Assembly (NCBI GenBank): GCA_020205615.1
Contig: JAINUW010000716.1
Location: 1 to 64,000, forward strand
Direction: 5' to 3'
DNA length: 64,000 nucleotides
Source of the DNA: Panax quinquefolius
Lineage: Eukaryota; Streptophyta; Magnoliopsida; Apiales; Araliaceae
The notes beneath the pieces were generated by a model. The model was not told the DNA's origin, did no database searches, and worked only from the letters and a program-made list of their open reading frames with translations. The translations under genes were made by a program, and so were the position numbers. Positions 36,409 to 48,589 of the stretch are shown here, piece after piece; positions within the stretch are counted from its first letter, which is position 1, and every line of letters starts with the position of its first letter.

Positions 36409-37171
36409 AGATTCGGGTTTGGCAATTCAAACTCAAAGACCACACCAATAAGTACCTCAATAAAACTCACAGCAGATGAAAAAGGTACGGACGTAGTGGT
36501 AACAAAATACAGAGGTATGATTGGATTCCTACTTTACTTAACTGCTTCTAGACCTGATATAATGTACAGTGTGTGTCTATGTGCTTGGTTTCAGGCCAAA
36601 CCCAAAGAATCCCACTTACAGGCTGTTAAACGAATTTTTAAATATTTGAGTGGTACGACAAATTTAGGATTGTTCTACCCAAAATGCGATAATTTTGATT
36701 TAATGGGCTATTCAGATGCTGACTATGCAGGTTGTCAAATAGACAGAAAAAGCACAAGTGGTGCATGTACGTTCTTGGGACAAAGTCTTGTCTCATGGCA
36801 TAACAAGAAACAAACGTCAGTTGCTCTATCCACAACAGAGGGCGAATATTTAGCAACAGGAAGTTGCTGTTCCCAAATCTTGTGGATGCGTTAAACATTA
36901 TGCGACTTTGATATTACTTGCGAAAGTGTGCCCATATACTGTGATAATACCAGCACCATAGACATTTCAAAAATCCAAAGATTACATTCCCCAAGAAAAA
37001 CACATAGAAGTACGCCATCATTTCCTTAGAGACAATGTATCAAAAGGCTTAATAAGATTGATTTTCATCCCCACTGAACACCAATTAGCAGATATCTTTA
37101 CAAAACCTCTAAGAGAAGAACGATTCAGTAACCTACGGCGAGAACTCGGGATGAGTCTAATACAGATATGA
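36409..37171 (+). pseudogene. Sirevirus RT connection and RNase H, end of pol
   Basis: An open stretch at 36496-36894 gives YRGMIGFLLYLTASRPDIMY and the RNase H motifs MGYSDADYAGC (Asp), LSTTEGEYLA (Glu) and later YCDNTSTI (Asp). After a stop at 36892 and a frameshift near 36965 the tail HIEVRHHFLRD and LADIFTKPLREERF ends at a stop near 37171. These are the standard final blocks of copia pol. Confidence 0.9.
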
Positions 37172-37394
37172 ACCAACTATGCAAGCTAGACATACTACCA
37201 GCGTATCTACACTCACCATAATTATGGCTGTCCAAATCCGGTCAGATTCTCCTTCCCAAGGACGGCTTCACCACTTCCCATATCTAAGACAACGTGTTCT
37301 ATACATAAGGCTAGAAAGCGTCTTTCTCTCTCTCTCTCCCAGACTTCTCAATCCCTTCCATCCTCTCAACCGGCTACAATCCCTCTCTACTACA

Positions 37395-39055
37395 ATGAGA
37401 ACACGACGAGGAAAACAACTTCGTGATGAATCGGAAGACGAAGTCTCGCCCCCTTCTCCACCATCTCAACCACCGGTCCCTAGAAAACTAAAACGAAGGC
37501 CGTCATCTATCACGATCGTCTCCGGTGGCTCCACCCCTGCCGAATCCGAAGCCAGTCTCCCATCCCCACCTCCAGTCGGTACCTCTACTGGTCACAAACA
37601 CCACAAGTTCAACGAACCTTCACCGGGCTCCCCTCATATACCGTTAACACCACTCTCTGTCTCCCTACATAATGTGCTTGATGATTTTTTCAGAGGACAT
37701 ATTTTTGAACTGCGTTTTAAAACTTCTATCTGTCAAAAGTCTTTTTTTCTATAAAAAATCCATAGATATATTTTACTATCAAAACTCACCCCTACACCGT
37801 CTTTTTGAGTCATGTGGTCTATCCTCTTTAAGCACTCCTCCTTCAGTCGCCTATCCAAAATTAGTCCAGCAGTTTTATACAAATCTTGAGAACAATGGTG
37901 ATTGCTACACCTCCTTTGTGAAAGGGAAATCTCTATTTTTTACAGCCATGGACTTAGGTAGTATTCTGTCCATCCCTTACACCGATGACTGCCCCTTTAC
38001 TCTCAAAGTACCAATCTCTACTCCTCTATCTCCCTTAGTCCAGCTTCAAATTGTGTTGGATGCCCCAACAGTCTCCTCTGTCACTCTTCCAAAAACCACC
38101 GAAGTGTCTCCCCTGGCCACCGTCCTTCACAAACTGTTACGCTACAATCTCCTTCCTCGTCTAGGCGGCGGAGTAGACTTTACGTATCAAGACTTAGTCC
38201 TCGTGGCATTAATAATAACTGGCCAACCTTTCAACTTCTCCCCCATGATGCTCAAACACATGATTCATTGCATTAAACACTCCAAAAAATGTCTGCCCTA
38301 TAGTTGTTTCCTTACCAAACTCTTCACCCATTTCCAAATCCCACTCGATGATGAAGGTTGTATTCACTTGACTGATTCCATAGACTCAAATTATCTCAAA
38401 GGGGCTCATCTCACTCTGCATAAAGGAAAATTCATTCGTCTGGTTCCCGATACACCTAAACCCATGCCTACTACATCCCCGCCCCCTACCCCTGAGATTT
38501 TGACTCTCCTTCACACCATAGTAGACAATCAAGCCCAAATCAGTTCTGATGTCGAAGACATCCAACTCCGCCTCTCCATCCTTAAAAAAGGAAAACTGCC
38601 AATTCATTGTGATGATCTCCAGAATATGTTTCGCAATGTCGAAGATGAATTTATTGATCTCCAAGCGGGTTTCGAGCTGCACACCAGGGCAATGGTTGAA
38701 GCCCTCCAACGCAAGATGAATCGCAATGCTCGTCACCGAGTAATCGAACTCAAGTTCATCAAGAACAAGTTGGAGCTCGGGTCGACGATCGAAGCGACGC
38801 ATGAACGACCTGAGTGAGGAACTGCAAGCGGACCAAGTCCAAGCACGTCTACCCGAGTGGCCCCAATGCAATTGGATGGCTGAATATCAAGGTGACTTTC
38901 TGGATCTGCCATTACCTCCTCCTACCTTCATTGCTCGACCCCCTAGCTTTGCCAATACCATGTCTCTGGAAGAAATCATGCACTGCCGACTTCACCGTCC
39001 CTACTTCACAGCTCGCGAGGTAAATCATGTCAACCTTGAGGAGGACGATGCTTAG
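37395..39055 (+). pseudogene. Sirevirus env-like / plant-transposon ORF after pol
   Basis: A second coding region of about 1.66 kb lies between pol and the 3' LTR. It begins at ATG 37395, with Pro/Ser-rich and basic residues. It changes frame near 37740 in a T/A homopolymer and runs open to 38817, then changes frame again into 38801-39055. The middle contains VQQFYTNLENNGDCYTSFVK, then AMDLGSILSIPY and HSKKCLPYSCFLTKLFTHF, a pattern seen in the so-called putative plant transposon proteins and env-like ORFs of Sireviruses. The C-terminal third is rich in charged heptads and probably forms a coiled coil. I see no convincing signal peptide or membrane span. The true function of this family is unknown, and the product is frameshifted here. 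Confidence 0.7.
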
Positions 39056-39096
39056 GCTCTCCTTTCTTCGTTTGGCCCTTCTTTTTGATGGATGCC

Positions 39097-39433
39097 AAAG
39101 GGGGAGAAGACTTCTGGTGTTAACCCCCTGCCCTGCCCCCAAAGACAATTGTTTTTTTTGATTAAAGACTATGGTTTAATTTTTTTTCTGCGGTCAAAAC
39201 TATGGTTTTAAACTTGTTATTTGATGAATGTTGGATGCTTCTCGTTACTATAGTTTTATGATTCTACTTAACATGTTGAGGCCTAACCAGTATTTGTAGG
39301 GTTGATCAAAATACTACACATATGTAGTACATGGTATACATGAACTAAGGGGGAGCTATAACTCTCCTGAAGTGGTGCATAGTCTTAGGGGGAGCTATAT
39401 TTATTGTGTTGTCATCATCAAAAAGGGGGAGAA
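39097..39433 (+). other. Four polypurine tracts before the Sirevirus 3' LTR
   Basis: AAAGGGGGAGAAG (39097-39109), AAGGGGGAGCT (about 39347-39357), TTAGGGGGAGCT (about 39386-39397) and AAAAAGGGGGAGAA (39420-39433) occur in series, the last abutting the LTR. Repeated PPTs upstream of the 3' LTR are a known trait of Sireviruses. Confidence 0.8.
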
Positions 39434-40994
39434 TGTTGACTTATGTCACACTCCATGTTTTGATGATGACTCGATTATTTCTCTAATCATTGCTATACTA
39501 TTTCAGAAAAAGATATGGAACTTCAGAAAACGTCAAGGAAGAAATCACAAAGTCAAGACATCTTTGGAGAAAGAAAAGCATATTCGCAAACTTTGAGTCC
39601 TAGGATTATATGTAAGATCTTAGCATTTATTGCTTTCCAAAATAAGGCTCTAGGACATGCATTGAATACATGCCCATAATTGTTGACACATGATAAATTA
39701 CCTAGCACTAAACATACATGATCATTATAGGCTCCCGCTCGATAAAGATACAAACGATGATTGGTAGAGCAAGAAGGATGATTAATTAACGTAAGTCATG
39801 CAAACAGATACATCATTCACGCCCCATAATTCTAGTAATTCACTCGTGCAAAATTAATATGTGGTTAGATTTGGACATCGGCCAGCAGGTATAAAAGGTA
39901 AATATAAATCAATGACATTATAAGATACATCTCTTAATTCACGTTGCACAGATCATGCTCACAAATTAAACATCTCAATTTTAGAAAATGAATTAAGGTA
40001 ACTGGTCATGTGCGTGAATCACCAGATGCTGCAGAGATCATGGGTCATGATCTAGGGGATCTAATTGGCTGATCTTAACGGTCCAATAACACATTAAGAA
40101 ATATGGCACTTGTTATATATATACATGACAACTTAAAGTGATTGACCTCCGGATTGATTGGGTGAGCCTTGACAGCATTATATCACAGTTTATGGAAAAC
40201 ATACATTACACAATATATATCAATCAATTCAAACTTCAAGATTGTTGCAAATTAATTGTCTAACAAATATATCGCAGTATCAAAATTGTGCAACAGATAT
40301 ATTTCTTAGGATGTCTATATAACCAGAAACTGTTAAGTATTAATAAATACGAACGAAAAACATACACCGAGAAACATAGCATACAAGCCACAAATTTGTT
40401 TTCATTGAGATAAACATCAATTGTATTGAGAATAAGGTTGCTGCTTCGAAAACGCTCTGGTAATATTTATCATGCATATCATTTCATACTAGAGCCTTAA
40501 GTTGGTGAGTAATTTATTGCTTGATCATTAGACCTCTAGTGTGTATTTTTCATTTCTTGTCTCAGTCAAAATTACGTAGAAGTCTTTGTCTCGAAGTGAT
40601 AACTTTTTACAGTCAAGTTTAAGGAAAGCATAGGTGCTTGGGAGTGCATAGGTGCACAGGGAACACAGGTGTTTGAATTATTGAAACTTGTATTGTAATT
40701 GGAAGAATTTAATAAAAGTGAGTCTCCAATACTAGTTGGTATTGGACGTGGACTAGGCTAGTATTCTAGAGGGTAGTAGTTGAACCACGTAAAAATTTCG
40801 GTGTTGGTGTGATTGTCTTCTGTGACTCTATATCATTTTTTATCCAGCTGCCTGCATAAGTAAAACAGTTAACTCAATAATATCTTGACTTGGTAATTCA
40901 GCTTGCTGCATTTAAAAAGAAAAATTGGACATAGTTTGTGCCTACACTTATTCAACCCCCCCCCCCCCTTCTAAGTGTACCTAGTTAAATTTCA
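39434..40994 (+). repeat. 3' LTR of the Sirevirus
   Basis: Nearly identical to 22176-23729. One notable difference is a run of 13 C at 40956-40968 where the 5' copy has six. The TATA-like site is at 40316-40322. No gene. Confidence 0.92.
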
Positions 40995-41907
40995 AGGGGG
41001 AAGGTCGATGGGGGAGTGAAGATAGAAGGAGGCAGCAGGAGTGGCGAATTACAAAATGGAAAGGGTTTAACTCTAGGAATACCGGAGTGAAACAAGGAGA
41101 TTCGAAAAGGAGAATGGAGGCGTACAAAACTTGTGGGAAGACTCATCTAGGAGTTTGTCTCAGGGGAAGGCGATATGCTATAATTGTGGACAGGAGGGGC
41201 ACATTTCGCCTAACTGTCCAAGTCTGAAGAAGAACCACGGATGCTTTGTATGTGGATCAACTGACCACATGGCAAAGAACTGCCCGAAGAAGGGGACGAA
41301 CGGGTATAAGGGCGCTAATAGTGGTAAGTTAGCTATTAGTGGTCCAACGCAGTCGGGTAGGCCGATGGCCCATACCTTTAATATGACAGTCCAAGATGTA
41401 GTTGCATCAGGGGACGTAATCGCAGGTATTATTCCGATCAACAACATAAATGCTTACGTGTTGTTTGATTCAGGTGTTATTTGTTCGTTTATAGCATGTG
41501 ATTTTGCTAGACGATTAGGATTACTTCCCGAAAAGTTGTCTATACCTTTAAATATTAAGGTAGCAAACAAAGAGATAATTCATGTTAAAGATAGTCATAG
41601 GAGTTATTGCGTAGACATACGGGGTTATAAGTTATTGGTAGATTTGATATTGATAAAGTTAGGAGAATTCGATGTAATTCTTGGAATGGAATTGTTGGTT
41701 AATCATGGGGCAATTATAGATTATCAAAAGAAATGTTTGAACATTAGAATATTGAGACAACCTCAGGTAGTATTTTACGGTAATAGATCGCTAGGGTGTT
41801 CGTGTTGTCTTACCATGACACAAACTAGGAAATTATTGAGGAAGGGATGTATAGGTTATCTGTGCCATGTTGTTGATACCCAGAGAGTGGTAGCGACCAT
41901 GAAATAA
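40995..41907 (+). pseudogene. gypsy-A gag tail, zinc knuckles and protease
   Basis: Gypsy-A coding sequence resumes after the copia. From 41131 the frame is open to 41907 (258 codons). It has two CCHC zinc knuckles, CYNCGQEGHISPNC (residues about 16-29) and CFVCGSTDHMAKNC (about 37-50). A Ty3/gypsy aspartic protease follows, with active site VLFDSGVICSF near residue 109 and FDVILGMELL near residue 190. The usual Ala after DSG is Val. The first ATG of this stretch is not a real start, because the protein continues from gag at 21505-22175. Confidence 0.88.
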
Positions 41908-42505
41908 ATACCTATAGTTAAAGATTTCACGGATGTATTTTCGAGTGAATTGATGGGTCTTCCACCAGATAGGGAGACCGAGTTTATGATAGGCATTTGC
42001 CAGGAGCAGCACCAGTTTCCAAAGCACTGTATCCTATGGCACCAGTGGAGATGAAGGAGTTGATGGTATAGTTATAAGAACTGTTGAATAGGAAGTACAT
42101 ATAACAGAGTGTTTCGCCGTGGGGAGCACCAGTACTGTTTGTAAAGAAGAAGGACAGATCGTTAAGACTTTGTATCGACTACAGAGAGTTGAACAAGTTA
42201 ACGATAAAGAATAAATACCCATTGCCCAGGATCGATGATCTTTTTGATCAGTTAAAAGGGGCTAAGTATTTTTCTAAAATAGATTTAAGGATGGGTATCA
42301 CCAGTTGAAGGTTAGGAAGGAGGATGTACCAAAGACGGCATTCATGACTCGTTATGGTCATTATGAGTTTCTGGTGATGTCATTTGGGTTGACTAATGCA
42401 CCAGTTGCATTTATGGATATGATGAACAGAGTGTTTAACAATATTTGGACATGTTAGTTGTGGTGTTTATTGATGATATTCTATTCTATTCTAAGACGCC
42501 GAAAG
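41908..42505 (+). pseudogene. gypsy-A reverse transcriptase, first part (heavily broken)
   Basis: Pieces in several frames give [38 protein letters not shown] and a degraded catalytic region near 42460-42490. Multiple frameshifts and stops are present. The sequence is interrupted at 42505/42506 by the second copia and continues at 50437, where the next RT residues (HAEHLRIVLETLRKEKLYAK) follow in register. Confidence 0.85.
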
Positions 42506-43675
42506 TGAAAGTAATATGCACACAAGCCAATCATGTTTGATGATAAAGCATATACTTTGTAACAATCTTATTCATTTATTAATAAAAAGTATTAATTTAT
42601 TAAAGGCTTTTAATTATCTACATGATGCTGTTTTATAATATGTGATAAACCCATAGTTTTAAGCAATGCTTTTAGAATAATGATGATGATCATTCTAATG
42701 AGATCTAAATTCTTAGAAAGCTTAAAACTAAAATAGTTCCCAATCATTGGATTACTAAATTGGGGATTAGTGAATCCGGATAGATTGGTACATATGTTGC
42801 TTGCTCATTGGATGAGGATGATTGATCTCATGATCATTTTGTGTGGAGACACTAAAGCAAGTATGTAGGTGCTTATTAGAGAATAAGTTCAATCGAACGC
42901 ATTGGCTTGCTAAGGAATACCTAATGGAGTTTTACTTGCTGTCAATAGGAATTTCAGTAGTGATAGTAGTACAAGTGATCCTTGGACTTGAGATCATCAT
43001 AGTATCTTGTGTATGATGAGTTATACTTTGACTTATTCCTTAAGACCCTTAGGGTATATCAAAGGGTATGCTTGGGTATAATAAGTTGTACATGGAGATA
43101 ATGTATGATAAATAAAGAATCTACCACTTATTAAAAGAAGAGAAATGTCCTATGTGATTCGATAAATGACAACCCAAGAGTCTTGGGTTAAGGCATAATG
43201 AAATTAGAAAGGAGTTTCTAATTTTCATTATTTGAGTTGTGCATTTAAGGATCGAAATACATATAATTAAATAAAATAAGACTTGTGAAAGAATTCCATG
43301 TCTTATATTTAATTGGGACATTGTATGGTGGAAGGATTGAATTGCATACGGTAACTATTTACTCAAAGGTTCTTTTATGATTAATGTTGAAATCTATATT
43401 ATCCGGAAAGTCGTTGATCGCTAGGGAGGCTTATCCCTATTGTAGAATAAATATTATTTAGTTAAATAAATTAATTGTTTAATTTATTTATTTAAATAAG
43501 ATTAGAATTGTTCTAATTGATTTATTCATTGTAGGTTTAATATGGAGAACCTAAAGGGTCACACCATAAAAGGAAGAATAATTATTTAAGAAGTTAATGG
43601 CATAATCGTAATAATATGTTATGTATATTTAATTTAATCTATGGTGATAGAATAAATTAAATAGCTTAATATTTA
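42506..43675 (+). repeat. 5' LTR of copia-2, alignable part
   Basis: It matches 48590-49770 closely, including the 10-bp-arm hairpin at 43201-43224 (loop GGAG). Similarity stops at about 43675, inside the hairpin-rich part of the LTR. The LTR end and PBS expected after it are not found. Confidence 0.85.
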
Positions 43676-43772
43676 CTCACTTGCGTGAATTGGTGATATT
43701 TTTAAATTAGTTATTGGTGACACCTTTTAGAAGGTTACACGATTCAAGTGATGTGTTTTCTTATTATTACAG

Positions 43773-43810
<38 letters not shown>

Positions 43811-44530
43811 TTTAATTATTTTATTATTAAAATAAAAGTTTATTTTAATCTTAAAATAAAAGTTTATTTTAATCTTAAAATAAAAAGGTTTTATTTTAAT
43901 TTTAAAATTGAATTTCATGCTAACTAATTAGAGTTGAAATTGATTCTATGTTTCCTTAAATAAAGGAGTTTATTTAGATATGAAATAAGATTTCATATTA
44001 TTCAAAATAAAAGAGTTTATTTGTGAATAGGAAAGAGAATCCATGTTTCCTTAAATAAAGGAGTTTATATAAATATGAAATAAGATTTCATATTATTCAA
44101 ATTAAAGGAGTTTATTTGTGAATAGGAAAAGAATTCGTGTTTTCTTTAATAATTTTTTTTTACATGGAATTGGATTCCATAATTAATTAAAATAAAGGAG
44201 TTTATTTTGATTAAAAGTTTTGATTAAAATAAAATAGTTTATTTTATTCAAAATTGGATAAATTAAAATAAAATAGTTTTATTTTGATTTAAATTTGGAT
44301 TAAAATAAAGGAGTTTATTTTGATTCAAAAAATTAGAATTTATACTAACTAAATTTGCCCATTAAATGATATCAATATATATATTGAATGTTTATTATTC
44401 ATCGATGAATGTTATGTATTGATGCATATGGTGATTTGTATGATAATAAATGAGATTGATTATGGACTATTGATTAAATGTGATTGGATTTTATTTTAGT
44501 TGGATGCATGAATGTATGAGTTTTATTAAA
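43676..44530 (+). repeat. AT-rich hairpin array in the copia-2 5' LTR position
   Basis: After a (TA)n tract (about 43771-43804) comes a chain of short inverted repeats with 2-4-base loops (AG, AGG, GGAG, AAG, TGG, TAG). Examples: 43826-43849, 43851-43872, 43875-43899, 43957-43976, 43978-43998, 44072-44094, 44164-44180, 44189-44208, 44265-44285 and 44302-44321. The 3' LTR has a similar but different chain at 49771-50043. The open frame on the minus strand here is a by-product of low complexity. Confidence 0.7.
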
Positions 44531-45600
44531 TGGGGTCTCAGTACTCGCCTTCTCTAATTTTTCCGAATGTAAATTCTATCTCCTCCTATGTACATTTCCC
44601 TCGATCACGATCAAGGTTTCTATTTATTTTAAATAGTTTTGTAATAGGAATAGTTAGAATTAATTTTGAAAAATTAAAGATCAAGGAGCAAGGAGCGCTT
44701 GAAGACCCGCTTTGTAATGGAGCAGGGTTTAAATGTAATAGTTATATTTAAATATTATTTCTTGCACCCCTAGAGTTTGACCTTTTGGTTCACTTGGTGG
44801 CCCTAGTGAACCAAACTAGAATAAAAGTCCATAATCAACTGGGTAGAATATAGTATTCTATATGTGCATGCTTATACTATATATATTATATATTATGCAA
44901 ACATGCTTCGCATGTTCATTAATATGACGCGTATTTTATATATATATATGCATGCGCGCTAAACAAGATGAGACAAATTAATAACAAACCCCTCAATTTT
45001 TTATATTAAGTCCTAAGCGTTCAAAGATATTTGGAATATCGAACGTCGCCTTCTAGCATGATAAAATTAATAGAGTATTAAACATTTAATATGAGTTTGT
45101 TGTGTCACCACAAGGCAAGTATTAAGTATTTAAGATGTTAATTTATCACATTTGATGCTTATAAAGAAAATTGAACAATATTGTTTTGTTGTGTCACCAC
45201 AAGGATGATATTTTTCTTTTTTGAATATATGGAGTGCTAGGTCGGACTTAACTTGGATAATTTTGATTCGGATGTGCCACCACTTGATCAAAATAATCTA
45301 AGAGGCAAAAGAAAAGGAGTTGCATAGTTGATGTAATTGACAAAAGTTGTCTACCTATTTATTTATATATAGTTTGTTGTGTCACCACAAGGCTATATAC
45401 ATTTGAAATGAGATCCTTATTCTCATTAGCAAATCTTTAATTAGATTTTACCGAACTATATAAGTGAGGGTAATATAGTTTAAAGAAAATAATGGGAGAT
45501 ACCAATTTAAAAAACAAGACCTAATTTATTTTGGTAATTAATAAAAGAATGTATATTAAAATGTTGTTAATTACAAATTCATTTCTGTAATTTTACAATG
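44531..45600 (+). other. copia-2 leader with repeated stem-loop motif
   Basis: No gene is supported. TTGTTGTGTCACCACAAGG occurs exactly at 45097-45115, 45186-45204 and 45374-45392, with a decayed relative near 45271-45287. Its core TTGTG-TCAC-CACAA is a perfect small hairpin. The region precedes gag on the same strand, so it is probably the transcript leader. Confidence 0.6.
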
Positions 45601-45610
45601 TCTAAAATTA

Positions 45611-46440
45611 CTATCATCACTGCGAAGCATATTAGATGTTAAATTAACTGCATCAATTAAAGCGGATTGGTTAAGGAATTTGAGAATAGTTCTCATAATG
45701 AAAAGCTATCTTATGTCCTTAATACGCCTCTCCCCGCAATTGTTGCGCATAATGCCTCCGAGGAAGAAATTGCTACTTTTAGAAAGTGGCAAGATGATGC
45801 ATAGTTGGCTCAATGCATCATGCTCACATCCATGAAAGTAACGAGCTTCGTTGTCGTCGGATGAAACTATGGACGCTCCTACTATATTCACGAACATCAA
45901 GTAGTTGATGGTGAGGAAAGTAGGACCGATAGATATCGATATCTAAGAAGCTCTTCCGATCTAGAATGGCCAATGGCACTATAGTATAGAGAAAAAGTTC
46001 TTAACATAATCAATTTGATTGATCAATTAGGACAACTGGTTTTGTCATGGATGGAGAGTTGAGCCAAGATTTGATCTTGCACTCACTCTCGGACTCCTTT
46101 CACAATTGTTGTGAATTTTTCATATAAACAAGCTAGATATCAGCTTTGCTGATTTGCTTAACATGTTGAAAAATGATGAGAGTCACTTTTCAACCAAGAA
46201 AGACCATGTCTTACTGGTCGGGGCCAAAGGATCTTCTGAAAAGAAGAACGATTCAAAGAAGGTATATAGAAAGGCAAAAATAAAGGATAATAAGAACAAA
46301 ACTGATACGGATAGCAAAGGAGTTTGCTTCCACTGCAATAAGCCTGGACACTGGAAAGTAACTGCTAGAAGCATCTTGCAGAGGTTAACCAAAGAAGCTT
46401 AGTGAAGTTTCGGTTATAAATAGAAATTTGTTCATAATTT
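45611..46440 (+). pseudogene. copia-2 gag (broken)
   Basis: A probable start MSKITIITAK lies near 45599. Frames further on give YVLNTPLPAIVAHNASEEEI then ATFRKWQDDA and LAQCIMLTSM, the typical start of a plant copia gag domain. At 46154-46402 there is a basic segment ending in a zinc knuckle, CFHCNKPGHWK, where the final Cys is displaced by a one-base shift. Several stops and frameshifts are present. Gag would package the element RNA. Confidence 0.75.
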
Positions 46441-48589
46441 AAAATAAATTTTTCTTTAAGTCAAGGTTCTACTTGGGTATTGGATACCGACTTTGGTTAT
46501 CATAAATATAGATTTATGAAGGACCAAATGTAAGTAGAAAGCTAAACAAATATAAGTAATCCTATGTATGGAAATGTAGCAAAGGTTGCCACATTAGTCA
46601 TAAAAACTTATAGTTTAGCAATGCCTACGGAAAATCTATTAAGTCAATAAGTTGTTATTGTATTCCAATTCTTGTTAGAAACATTATTTCCATTTTATTA
46701 TTAGACAATGAAATCTTTGGTATTATAATTAAGAACAATTGTTGTTCTATTTATAATAATAATGTTTTGTATATAATCGAATATTACTTAATAAATTTTA
46801 TATACTTGACTTACATGAAAATAATTTTGCATATTGAACAAATTAGTATAAGAAAAGGAGATGATCATTCAAAGAGTTGAATGTGTGTATTTGCTAAAAT
46901 ACAAGTGTGAATTATTTGAAAGGTTCAAAGAATTCAGAAGTGAAACAAATTGGCAATGTATTAATATTCTTTGATTAGGTCAAGGTATAAATACTTGTGC
47001 AATAAGTTTCTAGATCATCTTAAATGGTTTTCTCATAATGGACACATCCTGATACGCAATAATTGATTGATGTATCTGATTGAAAAATTGTACCTTGTTG
47101 GACATGGTGCGGTCCAAAATGATTTTACCGACATTCCAGATCTTTTCGGGATAATGTCCTAGAAATGGTCAGATATTCTACGAAAATGGTAACCTCAAAA
47201 TCCGCCCCAAGACTCCATAGAAGTTATGGATGTGGAGGATTCCTAATCTTAAGTATGTTAAGATAAGGGGTTGTCCAACTTATGTGAAAAGGTTTCAAAG
47301 GATAAGCTTGGGACAAGATTTGACAAGTACAATTTGTGGGACATCCTAAAGTAAGTTTAGGGTATATGTTCTATAATCCTACTTAGCAAAAGGTGTTTGT
47401 TGTGAAACACGCTTCCTTCTAAGATAAAGGTGTTTATCATTGAGGGGCTAGTGGGAGGATAATAGATCTTGAAGAGTTCAAGAACCACAAAACAATATAA
47501 GTCAAATAAGAGGAACCTATAGATAGACCTATTGTACCACAACCGAATCGTAAATCTGGAATAGTTCCGAAGATACCTAGGAGGTATGGATTCATCATAG
47601 ATGATGATGATGAGGTACACATCATAGAAGATGATGATCCAGTTACATACGATGAGGTAAGAGTTCTAGTGTGTACAAAACGGTCAGTGGGAGCGTGGTG
47701 AAATTTCTAGTATTATATATTGATATACTACGGATGAGGAATTACATACCAATGCTACAATCAGTAAAGATAAATTTGTCTAAAAATTCCTCCACGAATG
47801 ATTTGGGAAGAGTATCTTAATTGGGGATAAAATCTATATATATAGATTCAAGAGGATGCTCGACTTAACCCAAGGAATGTATATTCATTTGATGCTAAAG
47901 TCGTTTAGCATGGCAAGCTCCAAGAGATGTTTCATGTTGATGAGCCATGGAGTGTATCTCTCTTAATAGTCTCCACAAACTATTAAAAGAAGAGAGATCG
48001 CATGAGTGACAATCATGTATGCAATGAAATATATGAGACCTGATGTTGATCAGTCATATTATGGAGAAGTTCACTATGAGTCGTTGAAAACATCTTAAAG
48101 TGCTTAACCCAAGCACTAAGGATGTGGTCATATTCATGGTGGGTCTAAATTAAAACTAGAGGGCTTAACAGACTCAAGTTTTTCAGATGCACCAAGATGA
48201 TGTAAAAAATCCACTTTAAGGTAAAGCGTTATCTTGAACAATGGTGCGTTGAATGGAAAGGTTCCAAATAGCAAAAGAGTTGTTGGTTTAGTGATAAAGA
48301 CAAAGTAAATAGCTATAAATGAAGTCGCAAGTTGATTGTTTGGATTAAAAGTTTATTACGTAACCGTGAATAGTTCCTAAGTCTCATCTTGGATCTAAAC
48401 ATGTGTTGTGGCACTTTCATTTGATTATAAGAATCATTGAAAGATGGGAAATCACTATAGAGATGGTGGACTCTCAAGAACAACATTACATATCCATTAA
48501 CTAAAACTTATCCAACAGCAGGATAATCGTCACTTAGAGAAGAAGAGTATAAGATACAATGTCGATTGGCTTTAGTGCAAGTGGGAGAT
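46441..48589 (+). pseudogene. copia-2 pol remnants and polypurine tract
   Basis: Only islands of similarity remain. STWVLDTDFGYH near 46470 is a protease active site with DTG changed to DTD. RGCPTYVKRFQ near 47265 is from the integrase C-terminal region. VQEPQNNISQ near 47480 is the linker. YAMKYMRPDVDQS near 48020 belongs to the RT/RNase H connection. The end, GTGCAAGTGGGAGA at 48574-48589, is the polypurine tract that abuts the 3' LTR. The RT core is not recognisable, so much of pol is deleted. Confidence 0.7.

Larger units (their letters stand above)
22176..40994 (+). mobile_element. Sirevirus-type Ty1/copia element, itself split by gypsy-C
   Basis: Two LTRs in the same orientation (22176-23729 and 39434-40994) enclose PBS, gag, integrase, RT, RNase H and an additional 3' ORF. 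This copia domain order, plus the env-like ORF and repeated polypurine tracts before the 3' LTR, is characteristic of the SIRE/Maximus (Sirevirus) lineage. It interrupts gypsy-A gag. The flanking 5-mers (AAGAA left, AGGGG right) do not match cleanly, so the target duplication is mutated or lost. Gypsy-C lies inside at 27047-35506. Confidence 0.88.

Noticed and set aside
39372..39596. 74-codon frame at the Sirevirus 3' LTR start
   Set aside because: It straddles the polypurine tract and LTR boundary and has no equivalent protein in the element family.
22171..40999. Clean target-site duplication around the Sirevirus
   Set aside because: The flanks AAGAA and AGGGG share only two of five bases. 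The insertion is inferred from the interrupted gag instead.
43727..43918. Lys/Ile/Phe-rich minus-strand frame
   Set aside because: It is a translation of the (TA)n tract and the hairpin array.
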